From: Clostridia bacterium
Lineage (GTDB): Bacteria; Bacillota; Clostridia; Oscillospirales; Acutalibacteraceae
DNA: 41,987 nucleotides
Direction of reading: 5' to 3'
NCBI GenBank assembly: GCA_017516315.1
Contig: JAFXDE010000001.1
Coordinates: forward strand, 1-41,987
Shown here piece by piece: positions 1 through 8,154 of this stretch (positions are counted from its first letter, which is position 1; the number at the start of each line of letters is the position of its first letter). The notes beneath the pieces are model-generated. The model made no database searches. It had not been told where the DNA came from and saw only the letters and a list, made by a program, of their open reading frames with translations. The position numbers and the translations under genes were made by a program.

Positions 1-157
1 ACACTCTTGCGGTTCCCAAAGTTCATTACGGCTTGGAGCGCCTATGAACTTTGACCGCTGCGCCATCCTCACCTCGCTTTATCGCCAACCGGGCGCACTT
101 CGGCGACGATGCGAAACAAAAGTAGGTCTGCGAAGCTATGATGGCTAAAAGTTTCAT
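1..157. repeat. Structured palindromic element at the left edge, possibly a dispersed repeat
   Basis: The stretch contains a long inverted repeat: GCGGT at 9-13 and CAAAGTTCAT at 17-26 pair with ATGAACTTTG at 44-53 and ACCGC at 54-58. A second stem, TCGCC (82-86) with GGCGA (102-106), is extended by CGC/GCG. The minus strand also carries a 43-codon open frame (26-157), rich in Arg, Lys and Ser, whose stop lies inside the first palindrome; I do not think it is a real gene. The compact paired structure and locally higher GC suggest an interspersed repeat or structured RNA cut by the window edge. No function can be assigned. From 158 to 213 I see nothing. Confidence 0.4.
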
Positions 158-213
158 TGAAACGGAAAATAAAAACATTTAACCGATAATAGAATCATAT
201 AAGCTGCAAATTC

Positions 214-243
214 AAAAAAATCAACCACCGATGAGGTGGTTGA
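214..243 (-). terminator. Rho-independent terminator of the uronate-type operon
   Basis: A perfect 9-bp stem (221-229 with 235-243, loop GATGA) is followed on the minus strand by seven U residues (plus-strand A-run 214-220). It lies just after the stop of the last gene of the minus-strand operon. Confidence 0.9.
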
Positions 244-264
244 CCAATATGTCAGACTAATTTT

Positions 265-1365
265 TTACCATCTGTTCTCCACATATTCGCAGAAGGCAAA
301 CAGATCCTTTATTTCCAGCTTAGTTCCGTCATCGAGGGTTACATCACCACTCCACAGACCGTAAATCTGATTACAATCCATGTGTGCCACAGGGCCGAGA
401 TTGACATCGCTGACATTGTTTCTTAAGGGCTTCATTGTGAGATTGAAGCGCCCGTCCTCAGAGATTATCCTCCAGTCCTCCATAAATCTGCCCTTGGGGA
501 ATTTCTCTACATCAACGGCACCGATTTTATGTACTCTTCCGTCATAAAAGAGACAGGTTTCCGTAGCGTGGCTTTCATCGCCGATAGCCCAGGTGATTTC
601 GAAGCCGAAGATGTGCTTTTCACCCTTTTCGTCGGTAAGATGGGTAGCACCGCTGCCCCAGTACCATACGAGGCATCTCGGAGTATTGACCTTACCCCAG
701 TCGAGGGAGCAGAAGGATTTATCCTTCGTGAATTCGTAGGTATAATCACCAAAGCGGAAAATACCCGAGGTGGGCATACAGTTCTGCTTGGTGGTCATAA
801 AAAATTTCGTGTTGTCGCCCTCGAAGGGAATAACCGTGGTAATATTCTCGAGACGATCGGGAATGTCCATAGTAAGGTCGCAGGAAAGCTCCTTTCCCTG
901 ATGCTTCATACTGAAGAAAACAGTTCTTTCGGTATCCATAGTGTTAAAATCAAAAACCACATTTTTACCTTTATAAGAGAATCTGCCGGGAACATCTACC
1001 TTATTAAGGGGAAGACAGGTTTTTCTTCCTGAGAAAATTTTCATTCCGTCAGCGTGAACCTCACCTGTATGAAGGTCGATAAGACGAAGCCCCATAAAGC
1101 CGCCGATGCCTACATTGGCAAAGGAAATAAGCAACTGCTTTTGTCCGTCTGTTACAGTGTAGTAATCCCATTCCTTCTGGCTTATGAGCCTTTCGCGCTT
1201 TACGAGGCTTCTGTCGTATTCGAAAACATTATGTCTTGCCCAGCCGCGCGCATTAAGAGTTCCGTCCTTGTTCAGAAGGGGAGTGGGCTCAGTGTATTCG
1301 GTTTGCTTAGATTTTTCCTTCCACTGAGTGAAAGGTACATAGGTTCTTTTAAGTTCTTCAGCCAT
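265..1365 (-). CDS. DUF2804 family protein
   Basis: A 366-residue soluble protein that matches the DUF2804 family by overall pattern: an N-terminal RGWAR segment (about residues 40-44), many aromatic beta strands, and a central LDWG..NTPRCLVWYWG region (about 219-238). No signal peptide or membrane segment is visible. The biochemical role of this family is not known to me; the rich beta content suggests a barrel or sandwich fold. It is the last gene of a six-gene operon and starts 3 bases after the amidohydrolase stop, so it is probably made together with the sugar-acid enzymes. A carbohydrate-related role is inference from context only. Confidence 0.8.
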   Translation of the reverse strand: MAEELKRTYVPFTQWKEKSKQTEYTEPTPLLNKDGTLNARGWARHNVFEYDRSLVKRERLISQKEWDYYTVTDGQKQLLISFANVGIGGFMGLRLIDLHTGEVHADGMKIFSGRKTCLPLNKVDVPGRFSYKGKNVVFDFNTMDTERTVFFSMKHQGKELSCDLTMDIPDRLENITTVIPFEGDNTKFFMTTKQNCMPTSGIFRFGDYTYEFTKDKSFCSLDWGKVNTPRCLVWYWGSGATHLTDEKGEKHIFGFEITWAIGDESHATETCLFYDGRVHKIGAVDVEKFPKGRFMEDWRIISEDGRFNLTMKPLRNNVSDVNLGPVAHMDCNQIYGLWSGDVTLDDGTKLEIKDLFAFCEYVENRW

Positions 1366-1368
1366 CGC

Positions 1369-2244
1369 TTAATCCTCCACCATATTTTTAATTCTTTCGG
1401 GGATATATAAATTCTCGAAACCGTAGAAACTTACTGCATTTTCACCGAGAAAAAGAGCCTTTTCTTTTTCTGTAAGTCTGTCGCTTTTTACGACGAAATC
1501 GAAGGACATCTTATAGGTAATGGCTGTCATGGTGCGCGGATAGTCGCTGCCCCACATCAGCTTTTCCATACCTACCAGCTTTGCCGCCTCCTTAATGGCT
1601 TCTATCGCCGAAGGATAGGGGTAAAATTCACTGTTGAAAAGCCAGGTAATACCGCCGCTTTCGATGAAGACATTTTCGTTTTTAGCCAGCTTAATCTGCT
1701 CGAGCCAATTTTTCCTCGTAACCATACCGAAGTGTCCTACAGCGATTTTAGTGTCTGGGAACATCCTGATGATTTCCTTCATCTCTTCTGTCTGTTCATT
1801 TCCGTCAGCAAGATCGATTGATATGAATTTGCCCTTTTCCGCAGCGAGACGGAAGGGGTAAAGGTGGTTTAAAAGGTTTTTATCTGAGAGTCTTCCTGCA
1901 CAGATTTTTATGCCGTCGAAATCGGAAATGTCGCCCATTTCCTTTTCCTCATAAAGAGTGCAGACTCTGAGTCTGTCGGGATATGTCCTTTTACAGCCGA
2001 GAAGGTAGCTGTCCTGATTTCCGTCGATGTATTCCTGAGTTATTACCGAGGCGGAAACGCCCGCATAGTTCATATTGGCGATAAATCTTTCTATGCTGTT
2101 TTCTCCGTCGGTCATATACGGGGGCATCATCTGTCTCACAGCACCGCCGAAGTCGCTTTTGCCGCCGCCGATGTCATAGACAGGCTTACCGTTTACCTTG
2201 CCCTGCTGTTTTTTCCATAAATGTGCGTGCGCGTCGATAATCAT
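1369..2244 (-). CDS. Amidohydrolase-2 family protein, probable sugar lactonase
   Basis: A 291-residue TIM-barrel metal-dependent hydrolase. The N-terminal DAHAHLW motif (residues 4-10) gives the metal-binding HxH pair, a later VGHFG supplies a histidine near residue 170, and WGSDYPR (about 231-237) supplies the catalytic aspartate. These are features of the amidohydrolase-2 group that includes COG3618 lactonases acting on aldonolactones such as L-fuconolactone and L-rhamnonolactone. Its start overlaps the UxaA-type gene by 4 bases (ATGA). In an operon with a sugar dehydrogenase and a sugar-acid dehydrogenase, opening of the aldonolactone made by the first enzyme is the likely job. Another ring-opening or decarboxylating reaction cannot be excluded. 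Confidence 0.75.
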   Translation of the reverse strand: MIIDAHAHLWKKQQGKVNGKPVYDIGGGKSDFGGAVRQMMPPYMTDGENSIERFIANMNYAGVSASVITQEYIDGNQDSYLLGCKRTYPDRLRVCTLYEEKEMGDISDFDGIKICAGRLSDKNLLNHLYPFRLAAEKGKFISIDLADGNEQTEEMKEIIRMFPDTKIAVGHFGMVTRKNWLEQIKLAKNENVFIESGGITWLFNSEFYPYPSAIEAIKEAAKLVGMEKLMWGSDYPRTMTAITYKMSFDFVVKSDRLTEKEKALFLGENAVSFYGFENLYIPERIKNMVED

Positions 2245-3614
2245 AAGGTTACACCGTCCTTGAATATAGCGATTTCTCTCGAGGAGTTCAGCTCGTTTTT
2301 CGTCTCTTTTCCTCCTGCGATTTCCTTTATAAGCAGAATAAGCTCATCTGCCGCCTGCTTGGTGTCGAAGGATGAAGCGGTAAAGTCTATCCAGTTCTTT
2401 TTTCTTCGGGCAAGATTATCGTTGGTTGCGATTTTCACCGTAGGAACGGCACCGCCGAGGGGCGTGCCTCTGCCCGTGGTGAAAAGCACGATATGACAGC
2501 CTGCCGCAGAGAGGTTGGTAACGGAAACTATGTCATTACCGGGACCGTTGAGAAGAGATAAGCCGGGTTTTACTGCCTTGTCACCGTAGGTGAGAACATC
2601 TACTACGGGTGTCGAGCCGCCCTTCTGCACACAGCCGAGGGATTTTTCCTCGAGGGTGGTTATACCGCCCTCCTTGTTGCCGGGAGAGGGGTTTTCGGAC
2701 ACAGGCTCACCATGACTTCTGAAATATTCCTTGAAGTTATTGATGAGGCTTACGGCTTTAGTGAAAAGCTCCTCGTTTATACATCTTTCGAAAAGCACGG
2801 TTTCTGCACCGAACATCTCGGGGACCTCAGTAAGAACGGCACTCGCTCCCATAGCACAGAGTCTGTCGGTCACTCTGCCCACGGTGGGATTTGCGGTAAT
2901 ACCGGAAAAGCCGTCTGAGCCGCCGCATTTAAGGCCTATCTTAAGACGGGAAACAGGTACAGAGGTACGCTTATCCGTCGAAGCGATTTTCTTAAGCTCA
3001 CTTATAATTTTTATACCCTCAGCCAATTCATCCTCACAGTCCTGGGTGTTAAGGAAACGGATACGCTTTTCATCCACCTCACCCAATACCTTTTTCATTT
3101 CACCGATATGGTTATTTTCACAGCCGAGGCCGAGAACGAGAACACCGCCCGCATTAGGATGAGTTATCAGTCCCTTTAAAATGAGCTGAGTCGTTTCCAT
3201 ATCGCCGCCTAATTGACTGCAGCCGTAGGGATGAGAAAAGGCTATAGCTCCTGTTTTATCTGCCAAAGCCTTCGCCGCAGAGTTTACACAGCCTACTGTA
3301 GGCACGATCCATATATCGTTTCTGATGCCTATTTCACCGTTTTCTCTCTCGTAAGCCATTATTTCGAAGGGCTCCTCCCTTTCGGGAAAGGTGAAATTCG
3401 GCTTATAGTCGTAGGAGAGAAGACCGCTGAGCTTTGTTTTCATATTATGGGAATGTACCTTTTCACCCTTACTTATGTCGCAGGTGGCAAAGCCGATAGG
3501 AAAGCCGTATTTGATAATATCAGAGCCTTCCTTTATGTCCTCTGCCGCTGCCTTATGACCTGTAGAGAGATCAACGAGTACATTGTCTTTTTCGTTTATT
3601 CTGACAGTATCCAT
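2241..3614 (-). CDS. uxaA: Altronate dehydratase, UxaA family
   Basis: A 457-residue protein with an N-terminal SAF-type domain (about residues 1-65, with GEKVHSHN) followed by the large UxaA domain. Family motifs seen include SHPYGCSQLGGD, a LGLGCENN segment and LKCGGSDGFSG, whose cysteines fit the metal site. UxaA enzymes remove water from D-altronate to give 2-keto-3-deoxy-D-gluconate in the cytoplasm. The start overlaps the end of the tagaturonate reductase by 19 bases, showing translational coupling. Related members act on galactarate or other sugar acids, but the UxaB neighbour makes altronate the best substrate. Confidence 0.85.
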   Translation of the reverse strand: MDTVRINEKDNVLVDLSTGHKAAAEDIKEGSDIIKYGFPIGFATCDISKGEKVHSHNMKTKLSGLLSYDYKPNFTFPEREEPFEIMAYERENGEIGIRNDIWIVPTVGCVNSAAKALADKTGAIAFSHPYGCSQLGGDMETTQLILKGLITHPNAGGVLVLGLGCENNHIGEMKKVLGEVDEKRIRFLNTQDCEDELAEGIKIISELKKIASTDKRTSVPVSRLKIGLKCGGSDGFSGITANPTVGRVTDRLCAMGASAVLTEVPEMFGAETVLFERCINEELFTKAVSLINNFKEYFRSHGEPVSENPSPGNKEGGITTLEEKSLGCVQKGGSTPVVDVLTYGDKAVKPGLSLLNGPGNDIVSVTNLSAAGCHIVLFTTGRGTPLGGAVPTVKIATNDNLARRKKNWIDFTASSFDTKQAADELILLIKEIAGGKETKNELNSSREIAIFKDGVTL

Positions 3615-4915
3615 TCCATCGCACCTTCTGCACCCTTAGTTTCGATTATTCCGTAGTATTCCGTGATGATGCCTGTCATTTCGGAAAGGTCACTGAGCCA
3701 CAGACTGCTGTCGGAAAGAATTTCAGCTATGCTTAAGCTTTTCATCTTTTCCGTAACATCAGCTCCGTCGTCGGGTGTATCGTTCTTATAAAAATAAATG
3801 AGAAAAGCAAGAGCCATAGTGAGTAATTTCGGGTATTTGCCGAATTTTTCTCTGTACTCTAAAAGTGTAGGAAGGTCACGCACGGCGAATTTGCTGACAC
3901 TGTTCAGAGCGATAGATCTCCATTTGTGCTTAATAAAGGGATTTCTGAATCGGTCGAGAACGCTGTTTGCAAAGGCTATGCTTTCATCGTTTTCTCCGAT
4001 AGTGGGAAGGATTTCCTCTTTTATACATCTCATAAGGAAGGCGGATGCTCTTTCGTCAGCCATAGCCTCGCCCACCGTTTCTATGCCCGAAAGGATAGCT
4101 CCTGCCACTAAAGAGGTATGAGCGCCGTTAAGGACACGGACCTTGATTTTCTTATAGGGCTTGGCATTGTCCGTCCAGACGACATTAAAGCCTGCCTTTT
4201 TAAGAGGAAGCTCATCCTCGTAGTCACCCTCGATTACCCAAAGGTGGAAGATTTCTGCAGTGTCTACATAATTGTCTCCCTCTGCGAGAGCCTTGGCCTC
4301 TTCCTTTCCGGGATAGCCTGTAACTATTCTGTCTACGAGAGTGTTTACGAAGGCATTTTTTTCCTTTATCCATTTGACGAAATTCTCTTCGAGACCCCAA
4401 AGCTCTGCATATTTAAGTACGCATTTCTTAAGCTCATCACCGTTATTGTCGATAAGCTCGCAGGCGAGGTGAACGAAGCCGTCCATACCGTTTTTATAAC
4501 GCCTGTAAAGAAGCTGGGTAAGCTTACCGGGGAAGGATTTACAGGGCTTATCGTCAAATTTACAGCTTTCGTCGAAGGCTATACCTGCTTCCGTAGTATT
4601 CGAAATAACAAATCTGAAATCGGGATTGTCTGCCAAAGCCATATATTCACTGAAATCCTTATAGGGATCCACACCTCTTGCGACGGATTCGATGAGATTA
4701 TGCTCAGTAACGATTTCTCCCTTATCTATACCTCTTAAGTAAAGGTTATATTTATAATCCTGAGCCTTAAGACCCTCGATCTGACCGACGGGGATAGGCT
4801 GTACGAGAACAACCTTACCGTCATAGAGGTCTTTTTTATTTAAGCAGTGGATGAAATAATCCACGAAGCCGCGAAGAAAATTACCTTCGCCGAACTGTAT
4901 AATTCTTTCTTTCAT
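3596..4915 (-). CDS. uxaB: Tagaturonate reductase (altronate oxidoreductase)
   Basis: A 439-residue member of the mannitol dehydrogenase/UxaB family. The N-terminus has the nucleotide-binding IIQFGEGNFLRGF segment, and KVRVLNGAHTSLV lies in the C-terminal catalytic region. UxaB reduces D-tagaturonate with NADH to D-altronate, the substrate of the next gene. I chose ATG at 4915: a GTG nine bases upstream is in frame, but it lies inside the AGGTGA ribosome site used for the ATG. The preceding dehydrogenase stops at 4917, so the two are coupled. A fructuronate reductase role (UxuB) is the main alternative; pairing with UxaA favours UxaB. Confidence 0.85.
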   Translation of the reverse strand: MKERIIQFGEGNFLRGFVDYFIHCLNKKDLYDGKVVLVQPIPVGQIEGLKAQDYKYNLYLRGIDKGEIVTEHNLIESVARGVDPYKDFSEYMALADNPDFRFVISNTTEAGIAFDESCKFDDKPCKSFPGKLTQLLYRRYKNGMDGFVHLACELIDNNGDELKKCVLKYAELWGLEENFVKWIKEKNAFVNTLVDRIVTGYPGKEEAKALAEGDNYVDTAEIFHLWVIEGDYEDELPLKKAGFNVVWTDNAKPYKKIKVRVLNGAHTSLVAGAILSGIETVGEAMADERASAFLMRCIKEEILPTIGENDESIAFANSVLDRFRNPFIKHKWRSIALNSVSKFAVRDLPTLLEYREKFGKYPKLLTMALAFLIYFYKNDTPDDGADVTEKMKSLSIAEILSDSSLWLSDLSEMTGIITEYYGIIETKGAEGAMEWILSE

Positions 4916-4916
4916 T

Positions 4917-5936
4917 TTAGTCACCTATTTTTATAAGAAGCTTGGCTAAAGTGCCGTTATTATTTCTGAGTGCCTCAAAGGCCTCTGCAGCATTTTCCAT
5001 ATCGTAAATACCGCTTACCATTTTCATTACATCTGCCTTGCCCTCTGCCACAAGACTGATATTATTGATAAAGTCATCCTTAAGAGCGTTTCTGCTGCCG
5101 TGGATATTCAGCTCCTTTTTAAGGATTATCGAGTGAAGGAATGTGGTGTCACGCTTTCCGTTACCGATGAGAATGATGTTGCCGGCGAAGGCACAGCTGT
5201 CGATACAGCCGAGGAAGGTTTCGGGTGCGCCGCAGGCCTCGATACATACATCAAAGCCCTTGCCCAGGGTAAATTTTTCCGTAAATTCGGTTAAAGACTC
5301 ATTTTTCGTGTTTACTACGGCATCAGCACCGTATTCCTTGGCGAGAGAAAGTCTGTTATCGAGGATGTCAGCTACTACGATTTTTTTACATTTCTGCTTT
5401 GCTGCGATAAGAGCGAAAAGACCGATGGGGCCTGCACCGATAACGAGTACGGTGTCGCTTTCTTTGATAGCTGCACGGGAAACGGCGTGCTGGGAAATAG
5501 AGAAGGGCTCGATGAGGGCAAGCTCCTTCGCTGAGAGACCCTTACCGTCGTAGATTCTTTCTACGGGCATAGCGATGTATTCGCAAAAGGCACCGTCACG
5601 CTGAACGCCCATAGTCTGATTATCGGTACAGCAGTTTACGAAGCCTCTTTCGCAGGAGTAGCATTCTCCGCAGTTAAAGTAGGGGTTACAGGTAACGATG
5701 TCACCTTTTTTGAAGCCTCTGTCATTTTCGGGAATTTCTACTATCTCAGCTGAAAACTCGTGGCCGGGGATACGGGGGTAGGTGGTGAAGGGCTGATTGC
5801 CTGTGTAGGAGGCAAGGTCAGCACCGCAGATGCCTACATATTTTACCTTTAAAAGTGCTTCGTCTTCCTTTACCTCAGGCATAGGCACTTCTCTTATTTC
5901 GATTTTATCGGGAGTATCAATTACTATCGCTTTCAT
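4917..5936 (-). CDS. Zinc-dependent alcohol dehydrogenase, L-galactonate 5-dehydrogenase type
   Basis: A 339-residue medium-chain dehydrogenase. The catalytic zinc site is visible as VGICGADL and GHEF near residues 36-66. A structural zinc cluster follows (CNPYFNCGECYSCERGFVNCC region), and VIGAGPIGL marks the NAD(P)-binding fold near 165-175. Overall it resembles sorbitol/galactitol dehydrogenase relatives such as LgoD (YjjN), which oxidizes L-galactonate to D-tagaturonate. Placed directly before UxaB and UxaA, that reaction would feed tagaturonate into the pathway. The substrate is inference; an L-gulonate or other polyol specificity remains possible. It overlaps the preceding gene by one base (TAATG). 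Confidence 0.75.
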   Translation of the reverse strand: MKAIVIDTPDKIEIREVPMPEVKEDEALLKVKYVGICGADLASYTGNQPFTTYPRIPGHEFSAEIVEIPENDRGFKKGDIVTCNPYFNCGECYSCERGFVNCCTDNQTMGVQRDGAFCEYIAMPVERIYDGKGLSAKELALIEPFSISQHAVSRAAIKESDTVLVIGAGPIGLFALIAAKQKCKKIVVADILDNRLSLAKEYGADAVVNTKNESLTEFTEKFTLGKGFDVCIEACGAPETFLGCIDSCAFAGNIILIGNGKRDTTFLHSIILKKELNIHGSRNALKDDFINNISLVAEGKADVMKMVSGIYDMENAAEAFEALRNNNGTLAKLLIKIGD

Positions 5937-7138
5937 TATTCTGCCTCCATATATTCTTTGTTCCAGATGATGCCCGTCTTAAGGGGAGCACCCTTACAGA
6001 AAATCTTGTTTTCATAGGCGTCAAGGGGATCTTTTATGAATTCCTCTTTATCGATAAGCTCGACCACTTCATCGTATCGGCTGTCAACGAGAACCTCGAT
6101 AGCCTTTTCCATGTGCTCCTGACGGAAGTTAATGGATGCGAAGATAAGATGATTTTCGAAGCCGAAGGGCATCGAATCGTAGTGTACCACGGGTCCGAGT
6201 GAGAAGCTGTTATAAACTCCGTTACAGCCTAAAGCCTTATGCTTGAAGGCGACTCTGTGTTCGATGTTTGTACCGCTTGTGCCTACGAACATAGTAGCTC
6301 TTCCGCCGAGAAGAGATATGATTTTTTCGGCTGTTTCTTCTTCCGTAAGACCTGCTGTACAGAGATAGTCTGCCTTTGCGATTTCTTTGGAGAAAACTAC
6401 CTTTTTGCAATTATCGTCGCTTCTGCCGATGAAAAGTATTTTCGCATCGGGGTGGCTTCTTCTTATCTGGTCGGCGATAAAAAGACCTGTCATTCCGAGA
6501 CCAAAGATAACAGTCCTTTCGAAAACTGCATCCTTAGCGATTTTTCTTGCCTCAGCCTCGGAGCATTTATGCTTGGCCATTTCGATACGGAAGTTATGAG
6601 CCTCTCCCAAATCCTCCATTCTCTCCAGTTGAAAAATAGCGCAGGCATAGGGATCTGCGAAGGAAAGCCTCTTCGCTACCTGCAAGGGAAGCTTTTTCAG
6701 TCCCTCGTACTTTTCGGGAAGGTGGAGAAGCATATCGGGATTAAAGTAGTTTTTATCGCAGAAAAGACCGTCGGCACCGTCACAGCCGTATTCGAAGTAG
6801 GTTTCGTCCTCTCTGTAGCGGGTGGGGTCGTAGCTGTCTCCGCCGCGGATAAGCACTATAGCGAAGCGGTTTTCCGAGGGGACCCATACTACGCCCTCAT
6901 GGCCGTTTATGAGTCTGCTTTCTCCCTCGGGGAATTTCTTTGAGAGCTTGCCGTCTCTGCCCATTTTCATAAGCTCGAAATCCGTTCCGCAAAAGCCCTG
7001 GAAAACAGGTACGGCTTCGATTCCCTCGTAAAGAGGCTCGCCGCGGAGTCTTTGTCTTTTCGGATTTATGAGATTTATCTCACCGTACTTTATCGGTGCG
7101 TCTTTATCGTTCTGAAAATATGTACCGAAAGTTTTCAT
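5936..7138 (-). CDS. Sugar dehydrogenase of the medium-chain (glucose dehydrogenase-like) family
   Basis: A 400-residue protein related to archaeal-type glucose/galactose dehydrogenases: GFCGTDFEL near residue 50 carries the catalytic cysteine, NGHEGV the zinc histidine-glutamate pair, and VIFGLGMTGLF near 210 the NAD(P) loop. These enzymes oxidize the C1 hydroxyl of aldoses to the lactone. It is the first gene of the six-gene operon, with a GGAGGAAG ribosome site at 7143-7150. Placed before a lactonase candidate and a sugar-acid dehydrogenase, it is the likely entry step. Which aldose it takes cannot be read from sequence; L-galactose is the best pathway fit. Confidence 0.7.
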   Translation of the reverse strand: MKTFGTYFQNDKDAPIKYGEINLINPKRQRLRGEPLYEGIEAVPVFQGFCGTDFELMKMGRDGKLSKKFPEGESRLINGHEGVVWVPSENRFAIVLIRGGDSYDPTRYREDETYFEYGCDGADGLFCDKNYFNPDMLLHLPEKYEGLKKLPLQVAKRLSFADPYACAIFQLERMEDLGEAHNFRIEMAKHKCSEAEARKIAKDAVFERTVIFGLGMTGLFIADQIRRSHPDAKILFIGRSDDNCKKVVFSKEIAKADYLCTAGLTEEETAEKIISLLGGRATMFVGTSGTNIEHRVAFKHKALGCNGVYNSFSLGPVVHYDSMPFGFENHLIFASINFRQEHMEKAIEVLVDSRYDEVVELIDKEEFIKDPLDAYENKIFCKGAPLKTGIIWNKEYMEAE

Positions 7139-7173
7139 CTGACTTCCTCCATGCAGGATAAATTTACCTTTTT

Positions 7174-7202
7174 ATTTTACCACAAGGGAAAGCGTATTTC
7201 AA
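7174..7202 (-). promoter_or_regulatory. Promoter of the sugar-acid operon
   Basis: On the minus strand TTGAAA (7202-7197) and TAAAAT (7179-7174) are separated by 17 bases. Transcription would start about 25 bases before the ribosome site of the first gene. Confidence 0.65.
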
Positions 7203-7212
7203 TGAATATTGA

Positions 7213-7241
7213 TTGTATTTTCTTTAGCGAAATGATATAAT
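7213..7241 (+). promoter_or_regulatory. Promoter facing the repeat protein and sigma factor
   Basis: TTGTAT (7213-7218), a 17-base spacer and a perfect TATAAT (7236-7241). It is divergent from the sugar-acid operon promoter and lies about 60 bases upstream of the GAAACCGGTTTC palindrome. Confidence 0.6.
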
Positions 7242-7298
7242 TTTAAAAAATTTACAAAAAACGCGGACAGCTTCTCTTTTCATTCCGTCTTAATAAGT

Positions 7299-7310
7299 GA
7301 AACCGGTTTC
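7299..7310. promoter_or_regulatory. LacI-type or cre-like operator palindrome
   Basis: GAAACCGGTTTC is a perfect 12-base palindrome with the central CG typical of LacI/GalR-family operators, and with its flanks it nearly fits a CcpA cre site. It sits downstream of the rightward promoter and about 100 bases upstream of the leftward operon promoter. It could act as a roadblock for the rightward transcript or as one site of a looped pair. No LacI-family gene is in the window. Confidence 0.6.
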
Positions 7311-7334
7311 TAATAAAGGAAAAGAGAAAGGCTT

Positions 7335-8153
7335 ATGTCTAAATTATACGGTGGCTTGTCCGCACTTAAGGACGGCACCTTCAGCTTTGAAGAGGTGCTT
7401 ATTTATTATACGGATACGCCCTTGCAGGCTTTGTTTTTTGAAATGAGAAAGAATAAAATGAAAGAAGGAAAAAATATGGCAAGAATAATTAATCAGCCGA
7501 CAGTGGATTTGAGAGGCTTTACTCCCGAGGCACTCAAAAAGATTAAGTCAATAACTAATGTGGCATCAGTGCTGTTGCCCGAGAATATGCCTGACGGCTT
7601 TTCTGAGGCCTATATGCAGATTAAGAAAATGAATATAGCGGGGGAAATAAGAGTCCCTGACAATGCGCAGTTTTTTAACGGAAATATTACTCTTACCCGA
7701 AAGGATGTGACAGCGGACAGCGTACTTCTGTGTAACGGCACAGCCTTTGTCAGTGACATTCCCGAGGAAATGAATGTAAGAATGATTATCAACGGTACAC
7801 TTATAAAGACGGAAAGCGCTTTTGTAACCGTCAGCAGCATAAACGGTACAAAGGTTGAGATAAGTGACGATGTGAAGACGGTAAAGGGAAAGGCAGAGCT
7901 TAATTTTGATAAAAGCTTTGCAGATAATATCGGGGAAAAAACTATTATTGTTGCCTGTGGCAAGATACATATTTCCGATGAGGTTACAGAGGAAATGCTT
8001 TCAGCAAAGCAGGTTAAATTTATCGCCGTAGGAAAGATTTTCGCCCGAAAGGAGCTTCACGGCTACCTTAATGCAAACAGTGAAGCTGTCGGTAAGATTC
8101 TGACAGAAGAAAAGGAAAAAAGGGAAAAGAAAAAACTATTCAGGTGGAAATAA
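7335..8153 (+). CDS. Uncharacterized beta-repeat protein upstream of an ECF sigma factor
   Basis: I do not recognise a named family. After an N-terminal helical segment (residues 1-48) the protein shows three related stretches, each with a proline/glutamate turn and a glycine-containing strand: around MNIAGEIRVPDN, CNGTAFVSDIPEEM...IINGTLI and ACGKIHISDEVTEEM...IAVGKIF. This suggests a small beta-helix or bactofilin-like polymer fold. The C-terminus is strongly basic. There is no signal peptide or membrane segment. The start is uncertain: ATG 7335 has a weak ribosome site but its codons look coding; ATG 7476 has a better AGAAGG site. The stop is one base before the sigma factor start, so the two are coupled and may work together. 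Confidence 0.6.
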   Translation: MSKLYGGLSALKDGTFSFEEVLIYYTDTPLQALFFEMRKNKMKEGKNMARIINQPTVDLRGFTPEALKKIKSITNVASVLLPENMPDGFSEAYMQIKKMNIAGEIRVPDNAQFFNGNITLTRKDVTADSVLLCNGTAFVSDIPEEMNVRMIINGTLIKTESAFVTVSSINGTKVEISDDVKTVKGKAELNFDKSFADNIGEKTIIVACGKIHISDEVTEEMLSAKQVKFIAVGKIFARKELHGYLNANSEAVGKILTEEKEKREKKKLFRWK

Positions 8154-8154
8154 A

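Noticed and set aside
26-157. 43-codon minus-strand gene
   Set aside because: No ribosome site, overlaps a strong palindrome, and looks like a repeat-derived spurious frame.
529-1032. Plus-strand open frames across the minus-strand sugar operon
   Set aside because: They are antisense shadows of UxaA/UxaB-type genes: no ribosome sites, no family features.
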